From Corythucha ciliata (taxonomy: Eukaryota; Arthropoda; Insecta; Hemiptera; Tingidae), in assembly GCA_038030265.1 (NCBI GenBank), contig CM075941.1:55839952-55903951 (forward strand): a stretch of DNA of 64,000 nt, written 5' to 3'. Each line of letters starts with the position of its first letter. Positions within the stretch are counted from its first letter, which is position 1. The position numbers and the translations under genes were made by a program. The notes below the pieces were generated by a model that was given only the letters and a program-made list of their open reading frames with translations, did not search any database and had not been told where the DNA came from. Of this stretch, positions 50,481 through 62,300 are shown piece by piece.

Positions 50481-51250
50481 CAATTTTTTCTCGGAACTCT
50501 AAACAAGTAAGAATAGTAAGTATTTAACTTCAATAAAGTTTCTTTATTCTCAGCCTCCCCACCCCCTCGAATTCACAGGCGTGACTAGGGTGGTGCGGTG
50601 AGGGGGGAGTAATCCCTTGAAAAGTCCCAAGACAAGGGTCGTCTAAATTTCAATTAATTATCTACTTTAGTATTCTTTTCAATCAATTCGGCGAAATAGG
50701 ATTGTTCCAAGTTTAGCCGCTACGTAGCGTTTTTTGTCAATTTCATTAGTGAATTAGCTATTTTTCTCAATTAGTGTATGTCCCAATTTTAGCAGATAAT
50801 TAGCGATTCTTCTCAATTTCAGTCGTGAATTAGCATTTTTCGAAAATTAACTGTCTGCGAACGGGCGATTTTTTGCAACTTCAGTTGCGAATTTGTCATT
50901 TGTCTCAATTTTAGCCTCAAATTAGCGTGTTTTTTCTATCGTATAGCCTTAGCGAGTTTTCTTGCCTTTTAGTGCTTGCAGAAAAGCAAAAACTAGGGCA
51001 TTATTCTCCAACAAAAAAGCATTATGTTTTTCATAGCAATGTGTCTATTTCATTCATTTTCTTCAAACAAATGAATGGTATAGACACAATGGTATAGGCA
51101 AAAATTGAGAAAAATCGCTAACTCGCGGCAAAAATTGAGAAAAATCGCATATTCGCGGCTAAAATGGAAACGTATCGCTTATTCGCGGTTGGAATGGGGG
51201 AAACATCGAATTCACCGATGAAATTGAGAAGAACCTCTGAATTGCTGAAG

Positions 51251-51505
51251 GAAGTGTGGAAAAAAAAAAAAAAAAGTTTTCCGAACGTTTCGAAGGGTGG
51301 GTGGATAGCGCTGGCTAGTGGGTAACTAAAGCATTTTCGGCTATGCGTCTCCATGACGTTTCTGTGCGTCCAGGTACGCACTATCACCAGTGCAAGTGTG
51401 TCACATTCCTCCTGAATCACCGTGTATACATATTACGTATATTGGGCCGATATTTTCCCCAGTGCCCCGGGCCGGTCAAATCTGTGTATCCGCCCCTGGG
51501 TGACA
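51251..51505. other. Intron sequence, no gene
   Basis: Contains an A16 run near 51259-51275 and otherwise unremarkable sequence. No gene recognised. Confidence 0.4.
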
Positions 51506-51910
51506 CTGAGAAAATAATGTTGATTTACGACTACGTTTCGCTTTGGAATGAGCATTTCTCTTAATTTTTGTACGAGATCGTTGTAATTGAAGTCTTTGAT
51601 GGGTTTGTCAGGGCCGAGAAATGAGGCTAGATTGCTGTAATGAGTAGGCCCAATTGAGGCGCACAGAAGTTGAGCTTGACGAGTCTGATCCGAGAGATTT
51701 TTAATTGTTAAGTAATTTTCGAATCGTTCTATGTAAAGTTGAACATTTCTTTTGTCGAATCGAAATGTTCAAAAGGTTGCACGCTCGATTTATTGTTTTC
51801 ATATGCCGAGGAAGACGATTGGATGGCTTGAAAAGATTGGATTAGGCTGAGTTGTGACTGTGTAAATGCGTTTAAAACCCTTTCAAACTGTTCCGGGGGT
51901 TTGATTTTAA
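51506..51910 (-). pseudogene. Gypsy gag fragment, minus strand
   Basis: Not an open frame, but the minus strand reads PPEQFERVLNAFTQSQLSLI in one frame and, after a frame change near 51745, RFENYLTIKNLSDQTRQAQL, LLCASIGPTHYSNLASFLGP and DFNYNDLVQKLREMLIPKRN in another. The F.ENYL...K......Q...L....G...Y..L pattern is that of Ty3/gypsy gag. Ends are indefinite and no pol follows. Confidence 0.65.
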
Positions 51911-52235
51911 CCAGTCCGAAATTGGTTGCTTAACCTCACGAAATTGATTTTCACCCGTTCGAAATTGGCAGCTCAGCACACGGTGGAATGGCAGTGCGTG
52001 TGACCCAAAATTCGCAGCTTGGCCAGAAATTGTGTGGCCCAGTAGCACAAACTGTGAATTCAACTTGGCATTGACTATTCGGCTTGGACACTGGCAATTT
52101 GACTTGGAAACTGACAATTTGAGTAAGAAACTGGCATTTTTGCCCGCCAATAGTAACTTAATTGAAAATAGGCACATGGAAGTATCGTAGAGTTATCCAC
52201 AAAATTTAAAAATAAAAAGCTCATGTTTTGAGCGT
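51911..52235. repeat. Degenerate 'aaattg / ggaaactgacaattt' repeats
   Basis: Near 52075-52140 the words ggaaactgacaatttg and gaaactggcatttt recur; these are the reverse complement of the minisatellite at 17836-18955. Before that, 51905-52030 has cgaaattg(g/a) words of the cgaaatt family. Confidence 0.45.
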
Positions 52236-52239
52236 TTTT

Positions 52240-52700
52240 CGGTGTTTTATAGCTGGAGAATATGATGTGCCGGGAGCTGCGGAAATTTCTCCGTCGACGA
52301 GCACCCAGAATATTCAATTCTCCTGGTCATTGGGACCAAAACTTGTCAGAAATGACGAATTTTGTTCCCTTTTACTTGTGTTTTTTGGCGATTTTCGGTG
52401 TTCTGCATCGGCAGCAGGAGCTGCGAAAATTCCTCCGTCGACGAGCACCCAGAACATTCTATTCTCCTGGTCAGTGTGGACCGAAACTTGTCAAAAACGA
52501 CTAATTGTTCATTTTTTTTTTATTTGTGTTTTAAGCGATTTCCGGTGTTTTATATCAGCAGAGTATGATGTGCTCTGTGCCGATTTTGCCCCCTTCTTCC
52601 CGTCATTTTGGACAATTTTGAAACTTTCGTATGAAGAGAATAGGATGTGGTCGGAGCTCATCCACAGAGGATAATTAGCCGTTGATAATTAGACGTTGAT
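52240..52700 (+). repeat. Three-copy tandem repeat of about 145 bases
   Basis: The phrase ggagctgcgaaaattcctccgtcgacgagcacccagaacattctattctcctgg and the following cttgtcaaaaacgac...tttttggcgattttcggtgtt occur at 52272-52410 and 52420-52560, with partial copies before and after. Related, more decayed words are in the intron at 12180-12650. Confidence 0.7.
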
Positions 52701-53033
52701 AATTAGCGTTCTAAGTGAGCCCAAATTGCTCTCGAGTGCGAAATCGGACACTCGCAACCCAATTAGAACGCGCGTTAACGAAATGTAGCCATTTTTCGCC
52801 AAAAACTCCTCCGGAGCCGAGCTCCTAGAATATTCTATTCTCCTAATCAAAGGATGACCAAATAAACCGTTCAAAAATTACGATTTTGCCCTCTTTTTTC
52901 TCGTGCTTTCCCGCAATTCTCGGCAGGGCCGCCCCAATTTGGCAACCCCCCCGGACGAATCTCTCACCTGCGCCACCATGAAGTCACCGTTCAGAATAAG
53001 CGGTGATTTTGTGTGCGTTTCTCATTTCCATTA

Positions 53034-53590
53034 GCGTGAGACGTACTTCAGCGTTTCTTCCCAATTTCATCGGTGAATTAGCTAGCGGCAAAATTGCGAT
53101 TTTTCTCCATTTTCACCGCAAATTAGCGTGAGACGTTTTTTCTAACACTTCAGCGTTTCTTCCCAATTTCATCGGTGAATTAGCTAGCGGCAAAATTGCG
53201 ATTTTTCTCCATTTTCACCGCAAATTAGCGTGAGACGTTTTTTCTAACACTTCAGCGTTTCTTCCCAATTTCATCGGTGAATTAGCTAGCGGCAAAATTG
53301 CGATTTTTCTCCATTTTCACCGCAAATTAGCGTGAGACGTTTTTTCTAACACTTCAGCGCTTCTTCCCAATTTCATCGGTGAATTAGCTAGCGGCAAAAT
53401 TGCGATTTTTCTCCATTTTCACCGCAAATTAGCGTGAGACGTTTTTTCTAACACTTCAGCGTTTCTTCCCAATTTCATCGGTGAATTAGCTAGCGGCAAA
53501 ATTGCGATTTTTCTCCATTTTCACCGCAAATTAGCGTGAGACGTTTCATCGGTGAATTAGCTAGCGGCAAAATTGCGATTTTTCTCCATT
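53034..53590 (+). repeat. 102-base tandem repeat, about 5.5 near-identical copies
   Basis: Unit starts gcgtgagacgttttttctaa and contains cccaatttcatcggtgaatt and gcgatttttctcc. Unit starts at 53126 and 53228 are 102 bases apart. The first and last copies are shortened; internal ones differ at only a base or two. Each unit contains the aattagcg/tttttctccatttt words of the dispersed degenerate family, so a local part of that family was recently amplified. Confidence 0.9.
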
Positions 53591-53724
53591 TTAGCCTTAA
53601 ATTAGCGATTTTACACCATTTTAGCCGTGAATTTTCGATTTGATCTCCATTCCTCATCATCATCACGCCTATACCACCACCTACCCTTTCCATATACATA
53701 ACACCCCTCTTCTCATTGTTCTAG

Positions 53725-53825
53725 GTAAAGGAAAACTGACTGTCGGGAAAATCTACGCCGGCTTGCTCATTCTCGAATGCTGGCGAACCACCCGATTTGG
53801 TCAGATTGAATCTACGAACCCGCCC
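53725..53825 (+). CDS. cac: Cav2 exon e20: IQ domain
   Basis: Begins with gt, completing the glycine split at e19, and reads KGKLTVGKIYAGLLILECWR then TTRFGQIESTNPP. KLTVGKIYA..LI is the IQ-type calmodulin-binding segment of Cav2. It is 101 bases, acceptor ttctag, donor gtgagt, phase 0 end. It lies 6.2 kb after the second e19 and 17 kb after the first. Confidence 0.93.
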
Positions 53826-53835
53826 GTGAGTTTTT

Positions 53836-53866
<31 letters not shown>

Positions 53867-54649
53867 ACCATCGCCCATATTTGGATCGTCGTTTTTTTTT
53901 TCACACCTCCTTTTTCATCGATCGAGACAATTTTTATCGCATTTTTCTCTCTCTATCTCTCTGTCTTTCTCTATCTTTTTTCTAAGCTTGTGTGAAACTC
54001 AAAGACAAAATAAACAGTCAATGAAGACTCAAAGCCACCAGAGTGAACGCTGATACACACACTCAACATCTACAAGAAACAAAAAAAAAAAAAAAAAGAA
54101 TGAATGTTCTGGCTGACTGGCTTTCTTTGGCTTAATTTTTTTTTTTTTTTTAAATCGATGTTTTTAAAGCGAAATATCGTGAAAATGTTGCCTTCTGAGG
54201 AAAAAAAACACTGTAGGACATATCACTTAGCGGTGGTAGAATTACAATAGAAATTTTTTCCCCCTTCAAATCGATGTTTTTTCACTAGTTTTGACTTTTT
54301 TTCTTTCCTTTAGTATCTAAAATGAAATTGAGGCTATTACCCTTCGACCCTCTTTTCCATGATTTGTATTGATGTTACAGTTCTTCCTGGAGAATAGTAT
54401 TTTTATTTTTTTATTTTTCGGGAGTAAAACATCTCGATGTGTTGGGCTTGTGTGAGGCAAAGCATGATGACGTGATTTTTGTTTGTTTTAAAAAAAAAAT
54501 ATGGTTTTTGCTTCGGTCAAAAAATAATAATTATAAAAAACAAAGGTAGGGGAATTTTCAGGTTCAAAAAACGAATTATTTAGAGCGACGTAGACAAAGA
54601 GAAATTGAAAGCGCCCCGTAACGCAAAAAATATTTCTCTTTGATTTCAG
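53826..54649. other. Intron with T and A runs
   Basis: Very T-rich intron: T23 near 53843-53866, T13 near 54139, A17 near 54081. The stretch 53640-54050 is open in one frame only because of low complexity. No gene. Confidence 0.5.
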
Positions 54650-54688
54650 GGTTTCAGTCATCATAGTTCCTCCAACCCTAACGAGGCG
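54650..54688 (+). CDS. cac: Candidate Cav2 micro-exon e21 (13 codons)
   Basis: Between acceptor ttgatttcag and donor gtagta, 39 bases in phase 0 read GFSHHSSSNPNEA. It is compatible with e20 before it and with e22 (57337) after it. Serine/histidine/asparagine-rich short inserts are plausible in this part of the tail, but no conserved motif supports it, so it may be an optional exon or chance. Confidence 0.4.
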
Positions 54689-57336
54689 GTAGTAATTATT
54701 TAAAACTAATTTTTTTGTTTTATTTTATTTTATTTGTTTATTATTGTTATTTTTTAGTAGATTTTTTACTTTTTTGTATTTGTTTTGTATTTATTTCAAA
54801 TCAATTCGCTTTCCTTTTCTTTTTTTTCTTTATTTTTATGAAAAGTACGCTTTAATTTTGTTACTACGGGTTCGAAGTGACGTGAATCAGACAAATTCAA
54901 GGAAAAAACCAGTCAAATCATCCGTTATTGATCAGTACGAAAATTTTTGTAATTTTTCTCAAGAAATCTGGTTTGGCCGTGTAACTGGCTATTTCACATT
55001 CAAAAACTGTCTGTTTCACCGTGAAACTTTATTAAAAAAAATAAATCTGTTAGTTTAATAACTATTTCACCTAGAAACTGACTAATCAAGCGTAAAACTG
55101 AATAATTTATTCCCTCGACGTTATTTAATTGGTTATTATGTGTCTACGAGGTCTCAAAAACGGGTCATTTTTCCCAGGTAAATTCAGTTTCACCTTTCAT
55201 TGTCCCCCCCCCCCCACTTGTTATTGAGAAGTGGGCAGGCTCGGTCAAAATGTTCTGAATTCTGGGGCCCAATTTCTGATTGTTTTTTTTTTCTCAGTGA
55301 AATGGAGGCACGATCGATGTATGGAAGTGATTCAATGGGTGAAATCGAAGCTGTAACCCACGGCGAGTTGGCCGTACCCGGGTATACCTTCCTGCCCATT
55401 CATTTTTTGATGAGGCTACAACTTACACGCTACCCCCCCCCTCTCCCTCCCATGATGGAACGTAAAATTCGATATTTGACTGGTCTTGAAATCTGGTCGG
55501 TTTTTTCCGAAAAACCGTCTGATATCTCGTCATCTTCAACAGAAATGTTTTTTTTCGCATAATTTTTATTAATTTATTTATTATTTTATATCGTGTTTTT
55601 TTTTCACTTTGTTTTTGTCTTATTAGATCAAATATTTTTATCGAGCCACGCACAAAACTATTCCTTTTGTTTCACTAGATTTTCTTTATTAGGTTTTTTC
55701 GTAGTGTCCTAGATTTTATCACTTAGGCATGTGATTTTTTAGTACAAAAGTGTCCGATTAGGCCCAAAAAAAAAAAAAAAAAAAAACTATGATACTCACG
55801 CTTTCGAATTTGTTGACTTTTATACCTTCGGATCAGTAGGATTTTCGCACAAAGTGGCGCTTTCCTAGGTCTTTTAGAGATACTTTTAGATATTCTAATT
55901 AGCCAGTTTTTTTAGCTTTTAGAAATTCATTTTTTCCAAACGAAAACTCGTGAATTTCTCCGAAAAAAAAAATTTAAATTTAAATTTCGCTCGCATGTCT
56001 GCATAAGAATACAGTTTTATTTATTTTTTGTGAATGTTTCAAATTGTCCTTTTCAATTATCAAATCAAATTTATTCAAAAATCGGGGTTTGCATGTCGGC
56101 ACTTTTAGCAATTTCGGTAACATTGGGGGGTGGAATGATTGGTGGGGGGGGGGCTGAATTTTGAAAATAGGAAGGCGACTTGGAAGGACATATTTTAGGT
56201 TTATAGTATTCGGAAATGAAAAAAAAAAAAAAAAAGGTGGCCAACCCGCCCTCTATTCCCCCCTCCCGAACAACGAGACCTCCCCCCCCCCTACCACATT
56301 AATATTGATTCGCAAGTATTAAAAATTTTGAAAAAAAAGGGAAAAAAATCGTGTTCTCTGTGTTACTCTCACACTCTCTCTCTCTCTCCCCCCCCCCCTC
56401 TTTTCGTTTTTCTTTTTTGGCTTGAGCCTAAGTTTGTTTGCTACCAGCGTTCGTCATTTTTTAACTGCCTCCTCGACGTGGCCGCTGGCACCTGGGCCAA
56501 TAATGGACGCGGGCATGAAGATGACGAAGCGAGCTGCCTCCTGTCCCGAAGGAATACACAGCGCTCAAAGTGAGGGTCAAAATTTTTTTTTTTTTTTTTT
56601 TTGACCGGTTAACTGTCGAGGTTCGGTAAAACGGCAAAAACAAGAACCTTGCAGGGCATCGATCACGAATTTGTTTGATTTTTTTTTAAAGACAAAATTA
56701 CACATTTGTTTGTGGTTTTATGTTGTTTCAGGTCCAAAAAGGTGAAAAGGATTAAACAATTAAAACAAGAATAACCATTAAAAGAAATTAATTACGATGG
56801 TGACATTTAAATGTTGTGATTGAATTCATTTTGAAGCTTCGAAAGATAACTAATTAATATTGGTGTTTTGTTTTTTAGTTAGGAAAAAACAAAATAATTA
56901 GTTAAAAATAGACTCGATATCGTTGATAATTGGGCGAAATAGTTGAAAATAAAAGCCCTCTGATTTAAATAGTGTAAAAACAAAAACAAAACAGGAATTT
57001 TATTTTATTTTTATTTACGTTAGAATTTGCTTAGAAAGAAGAATTTTTCGTGAGTAGGGGAAAATTGGGGAAACGGGTTTAAACTCTAGACAAACTTCTC
57101 GATCTGTAGAAAAACTAAAGCATGAAGCATGTTTCAAACTATTAGCTTGCATGAGAAACACTTGATAATTATTTTTTTATTCGGCTTAACATCATTTAAG
57201 TGATTTTTAGGTTAAACAATTTGTATGTCACCCGCCCGTCCCTCTCCTTATTGTCCTCGTGCATTAAAAAAAAAAAACGAAAGGAGAAATTGTTTAAAAT
57301 ATTTGCGCGCTCTAACCATCAACTTCCGCCGTACAG
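54689..57336. other. Intron with two weak candidate exons
   Basis: Candidate 1, 55298-55381: after acceptor ttctcag, EMEARSMYGSDSMGEIEAVT then HGELAVP, donor gtatac; its phase does not match e20 or e21. Candidate 2, 56448-56569: after ctaccag, two open frames, one with IMDAGMKMTKRAASCPEGIH and one with RSSFFNCLLDVAAGTWANNG, donor gtgagg; neither phase links cleanly to e22. They could be alternative exons with other partners, or noise. The rest is AT-rich, with long A, T, C and G runs (55207-55216, 55766-55786, 56143-56152, 56389-56398). Confidence 0.35.
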
Positions 57337-57467
57337 ATGGACATGCAGGACGTTGTCATTCCATCGCGGCGGCCGTCCGTCGATTCACAACAACAGGACA
57401 CTCATTTACATCCGACGGCGAGCTACCGGTCGCAAAATCGAAATCGTTCGCGTTCGCCAAGCATAAG
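57337..57467 (+). CDS. cac: Cav2 exon e22: C-terminal tail, Arg/Ser-rich
   Basis: Reads MDMQDVVIPSRRPSVDSQQQ then DTHLHPTASYRSQNRNRSRS and PSI, leaving two bases of an arginine codon at the donor gtgacg. Phase 0 start joins e20 or e21. The RSRSPSIR pattern is typical of the distal tail of arthropod Cav2. The other two frames over this interval are also nearly open but do not join e23. Confidence 0.85.
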
Positions 57468-57543
57468 GTGACGAGCGTTTAATTTTTATTTATTTATTTT
57501 TATTGTTTCTTCTTATTATCATTCGTATAATTCCCCGCCTTAG

Positions 57544-57701
57544 GCGAGCACGATCACCGGGTGATCACGGTCGAAGCCCATCGCCCCGTCGAATGTACCA
57601 CCATCATCACGGTGACATCGGTTTCAGCGACACCGTGTCTAACGTTGTGGAGATCGTTAAACACGAGCATTCTCACATGCGGCGATATCCTCACATACGA
57701 G
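57544..57701 (+). CDS. cac: Cav2 exon e23: C-terminal tail, SPSPRR and His-rich
   Basis: Completes the arginine and reads ARSPGDHGRSPSPRRMYHHH then HGDIGFSDTVSNVVEIVKHE and HSHMRRYPHIR. It is 158 bases with one base left at gtacaa. The phase follows e22 exactly. Confidence 0.87.
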
Positions 57702-58232
57702 GTACAAAATTTCAATGTTTATACACTTTTTTTTATTCGCGTTTCTCTTTATTTTAGTAACACCCATACACACCCACCCACCCCTTTTCATCACACCCTA
57801 AGCAGCAGCCTTTTCTTTTTATGGAGAGAAAAGAAAAAACGCCTTGCCGGTGAAAGCTTTTTTCGTTTTTTTTTTTACGGCTGCTATAATTTGTTGCTGG
57901 AATGTGGCGGCTAAGCGACACTTTTCTTTTCAAAAATAGCAGTATTTGTCACACTAAATTATTATCCTTCTTAGGGTGCGTTTATCAATGCACGTATTCT
58001 TTAGTTAAAGCTCGGATAAGTCTGGTAGCTATGGACCTTTTTGTAAACAGTAATGCAAAGTTATTCGACGGATTGTTATTCCATGAGATAATCCAGTGAT
58101 TGATAAACCCACCCTTTATAATCTTGTAATACGCTCGTTTCCCCTTCCACCACATCACCCGCCACACCACCGCTACCACGTGCCCCCGCTTTTAAAAATC
58201 ACCAATTGGTTCACAAAATGGTTCACTTTTAG
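57702..58232. other. Intron after e23
   Basis: AT-rich intron with C-rich patches; no gene. Its acceptor cttttag ends at 58232. Confidence 0.5.
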
Positions 58233-58268
58233 GTCCCATGGTAGCTGTCGTCCGAAGAAGTAAAACTG
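58233..58268 (+). CDS. cac: Cav2 micro-exon e24 (36 bases)
   Basis: Completes the glycine split at e23 and reads PMVAVVRRSKT, leaving one base that is completed by the first two bases of e25. Phase agrees on both sides (1 in, 1 out). Small size lowers certainty; e23 could also join e25 directly in the same phase. Confidence 0.65.
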
Positions 58269-58925
58269 GTAATTTCCTTTTATTTATTAATTTTTTTTTT
58301 TTACGTACCTGATTTTGAAAAGAATCTTTCCTCTACCGAGTCGGCCTAATAATAATTTGGGACTCCCCCCCCCCCAACCATCCAACCAACGGTCCGTGGT
58401 GTTCAGCAGAGGTAACGTCCAAGCTGAAGATGCTCACCTGGTTGGAAAGAACCCAAACCGTGGAATTGTTTGGTTTTTTTACGGCCCCAAACCCAACAAA
58501 TACCTTTTTGAGTTGATCAACCCCATTGAAATTAATTTTCGAGTAGGTCGTCACCGCGACATTGATTTTTTTTTAGGGTGTCAATCCCGCGAAAATTGAC
58601 TTTTCGCCCGAGCAAACACAGGTGAAATTGGTTCCTGTGAGAACAAAACTAGTAACCTCAAAATTTGTAGTTTTTGAAAGGTCTAAATTCGCTAAATTGA
58701 GGTCTGAAAACGGGTGAAATTCGCAGATTCTAGCCAGTGATGTGACTAAAACCATGAAAAAAAGAATGTGGCCAAACTAGGAGCCACAGGCGTTGAATTA
58801 GGCTTGGGTGGTTAGAAGGAGCGGGTCAAGTTTTTCGCGACGACGCCCCGTACGTTTTGGACTCCAAAGTGAGCCAGCGAGGCCGTCCGAAAAAAAAAGC
58901 TCAAGGCACAAAACCAACTAACCGA
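58269..58925. other. Intron with traces of the cgaaatt repeat
   Basis: The words gaaatt and cgcgaaaatt recur every 40 bases between about 58530 and 58760. A C11 run lies near 58366. No gene. Confidence 0.45.
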
Positions 58926-61240
58926 AACACGCCCCAAACACAATACGCTCCAATCACAAAACGCTCTAACCACAAAACGCTCTAACCACAAAACGCTCTA
59001 ACCACAAAACGCTCCAACCACAATACGCTCCAACCACAATACGCTCCAACCACAATACGCTCCAACCACAAAACGCTCTAACCACAAAACGCTCCAACCA
59101 CAATACGCTCCAACCACAATACGGTCCAACCATAATACGTTCTAACCACAAGACGCTCTGACCACAAAACGCTCTAACCACAAAACGCTCTAACCACAAT
59201 ACGCTCCAACCACAATACGCTCCAACCATAATACGTTATAACCACAAAACGCTCTAACCACAAAACACTCCAACCGCAATACGCTCCAACCACAATACGC
59301 TCCAACCATAATACGTTCTAACCACAAAACGCTCTGACCATAAAACGCTCTAACCACAAAATGCTCTAACCACAATACGCTCTGACAACAAAACGCTCTA
59401 ACCACAATACGCTCCAACCACAATATGCTCCAACCACAATAAGCTCCAACCACAATACGCTCCAACCACAATACGCTCCAACCACAATACGCTCCAACCA
59501 CAATACGCTCCAACCACAATACGCTCCAACCACAATACGCTCTAACCACAATACGCTCCAACCACAATACGCTCCAACCACAATACGCTCCAACCGCAAT
59601 ACGCTCCAACCACAATACGCTCCAACCATAATACGTTCTAACCACAAAACGCTCTGACCACAAAACGCTCTAACCACAAAACGCTCTAACCACAATACGC
59701 TCCAACCACAATACGCTCCAACCATAATACGTTCTAACCACAAAACGCTCTAACCACAAAACGCTCCAACCGCAATACGCTCCAACCACAATACGCTCCA
59801 ACCATAATACGTTCTAACCACAAAACGCTCTGACCACAAAACGCTCTAACCACAAAATGCTCTAACCACAATACGCTCTGACAACAAAACGCTCTAACCA
59901 CAATACGCTCCAACCACAATATGCTCCAACCACAATAAGCTCCAACCACAATACGCTCCAACCACAATACGCTCCAACCACAATACGCTCCAACCACAAT
60001 ACGCTCCAACCATAATACGTTCTAACCACAAAACGCTCTGACCACAAAACGCTCTAACCACAAAACGCTCTAACCACAAAACGCTCTAACCACAAAACGC
60101 TCTAACCACAATACGCTCCAACCACAATACGCTCCAACCACAATACGCTCCAACCGCAATACGCTCCAACCACAATACGCTCCAACCATAATACGTTCTA
60201 ACCACAAAACGCTCTGACCACAAAACGCTCTAACCACAAAACGCTCTAACCACAATACGCTCCAACCACAATACGCTCCAACCACAATACGCTCCAACCA
60301 CAATACGCTCTAACCACAAAACGCTCTAACCACAAAACGCTCCAACCACAATACGCTCCAACCACAATACGCTCCAACCATAATACGTTTCAACTACAAA
60401 ACGCTCTGACCACAAAACGCTCTAACCACAAAACGCTCTAACCACAAAACGCTCTAACCACAATACGCTCCAACCACAATATGCTCAAACCACAATAAGC
60501 TCCAACCACAATACGCTCCAACCACAATACGCTCCAACCACAATACGCTCCAACCACAATACGCTCCAACCACAATACGCTCCAATTACAATACGCTCCA
60601 ACCATAATACGTTTCAACTACAAAACGCTCTGACCACAAAACGCTCTAATCACAAAACGCTCTAACCACAATACGCTCCAACCACAATACGCTCCAACCA
60701 TAATACGTTCTAACCACAAAACGCTCTAACCACAAAACGCTCTAACCACAAAACGCTCCAACCGCAATACGCTCCCACCACAATACGCTCCAACCATAAT
60801 ACGTTCTAACCACAAAACGCTCTGACCACAAAACGCTCTAACCACAAAACGCTCCAACCACAAAACGCTCTAACCACAAAACGCTCTAACCACAAAACGC
60901 TCTAACCACAAAACGCTCTAACCACAAAACGCTCTAACCACAATACGCTCCAACCACAATATGCTCCAACCACAATAAGCTCCAACCACAATACGCTCCA
61001 ACCACAATACGCTCCAACCACAATACGCTCCAACCACAATACGCTCCAACCACAATACGCTCCAACCATAATACGTCCTAACCACAAAACGCTCTAACCA
61101 CAAAACCTCCTACCACAAATCGCTCCAACCATAAGACGTCCTAACCGCAAAACGTTTTAACCACAATACGCTCCAACCACAAAACGTTTCAACCACAAAA
61201 TGTCCCAACCACAGAACCTTCTAACCACAAAACGTACTAA
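58926..61240. repeat. 16-base satellite array, about 2.3 kb
   Basis: The unit acgctccaaccacaat and its variants (acgctctaaccacaaa, acgttctaaccataat) are repeated roughly 140 times. Blocks of many units are themselves repeated as a higher-order pattern, for example the run beginning aaaatgctctaaccacaatacgctctgacaac at 59357 and again at 59853. Because 16 is not a multiple of 3, the minus strand is open in several frames and gives a repeating WLERIVVGAYCGWSV pattern with no function. Confidence 0.93.
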
Positions 61241-61249
61241 CCCGGTTTG

Positions 61250-62300
61250 TGTCTTGTCCCTGGGACTAATGGGTTAGGTCATTATAATGTGACCCTTTCC
61301 ATTGTGAGAAGGTGATAGTTGCCGTACGACGTGGAATGGCCCGACACGTGCAAGACCGCGGGTTCTCGCCCATTGGCTGTTGTCAGACGGCCACTCTGAC
61401 AACACTCAGCGGCGTGGACCCCGTGAAGGTGGGCGTTTTACAGAGGTTCAAATAGGTTGTCGGATGGCGCTGTGAGAAGAGCGGATTTCTCCGCTCAGTT
61501 GGGATGGAGCGCAGGACGGATCGTCGCTCCGTTGGTGGAGGTTGGTATAAAGGGGAAGGGGGGCTTTCACGACGAGTCTCGAGGAGAATCGTGTCAGTGC
61601 GGGGGCATGTGTGTGGGCCGCCAGGATTCTAGATGTTTCCTCCGGTTGGCCCAGGCCTGGGAGAAGCGTGCGAGCCGTCGACTATCCTCGCGGGTGGTTA
61701 CGGTGAAACCAAAACGCTGTGCGGACGTCGTTGTACAGGTGACAACCAAAGATTACATGGGAGGCCGTCTCGTCGACTAGTTCTCCATAGTGGCACAGTA
61801 AGGGGGAGTCGCGTCGGCGGAAAAAGTTTAAGCGACTGTTGAAGGCACCATTATGACCAGTAACGATTTTGGGACGCCGCGAACCACCTCATCTGGAGTC
61901 GTCCTGCTACAGTGGGGAGAAGGCTGTGGGTGTGTCGAGCTGTAGTGCCCGTGTCCCAGCGCTGTCGTTGCCATAGTCTTTGTAGGATATCTTTGATTAC
62001 GGGTTCCGCCATGGTTTGAGGGTCCTCTGAAGCCTTGCGATGGTCTCCAGCAGTTCGGAGAGGGGTGCCGAATACTACATTAGGTCGTCTGAGGTAGCTA
62101 TGTAATGTTTCAGTACGACGCCGTCTAATGCCAGGTTGACCGGCATTGTGCCGCAGAGCATAAAGTAAGGCTAAAGTGCGATGTAGTAGCGTACGTGGGG
62201 CGTGGGCTTAAAAGGAATTCCCTCTAGGGTTCTGACCCGCTCGCGATTGCGGTTGGAAGGGTTGCGCCACCAGATAGCGGCACCGAAACTATAAACGTTT
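61250..62300 (-). mobile_element. LINE-C: R1-like LINE remnant inside the satellite
   Basis: GC-rich minus-strand sequence whose broken frames read FGAAIWWRNPSNRNRERVRT (near 62200-62290) and, near 61750-61870, a GHNGAFNSRLNFFRRRDSPL segment followed by ETASHVIFGC, the counterpart of the C-terminal region of LINE-A. Satellite-like units (ccacaaaacg) continue on both sides (to 61240 and again at 62310-62375), so the element inserted into the array or the array grew around it. No target duplication was defined. Confidence 0.75.

Larger units (their letters stand above)
49619..51250. repeat. Degenerate 'gaattagcgatttttctcaattttagccgc' repeats
   Basis: Units of about 30 to 36 bases with aattagcg, tttttctcaattt and tagccg recur through 49619-50160 and 50690-50960; near 51095-51230 the same words appear in reverse complement. 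The block is interrupted at 50160-50690 by a palindrome and a tRNA-like sequence. Same family as 2333-2950 and 53034-53640. Confidence 0.65.

Noticed and set aside
53640..54053. A 137-codon open frame containing exon e20
   Set aside because: Only 53725-53825 is exon; the remainder is the T-rich intron read in frame, and the donor gtgagt at 53826 is strong.
58966..61103. Many overlapping minus-strand open frames with repeating WLERIVVGAYCG words
   Set aside because: They are produced by the 16-base satellite, which lacks stops in several frames; there is no start context, domain or splice support.
58926..61240. CRISPR array
   Set aside because: Units are directly adjacent with no unique spacers, in a eukaryotic intron; it is a satellite.
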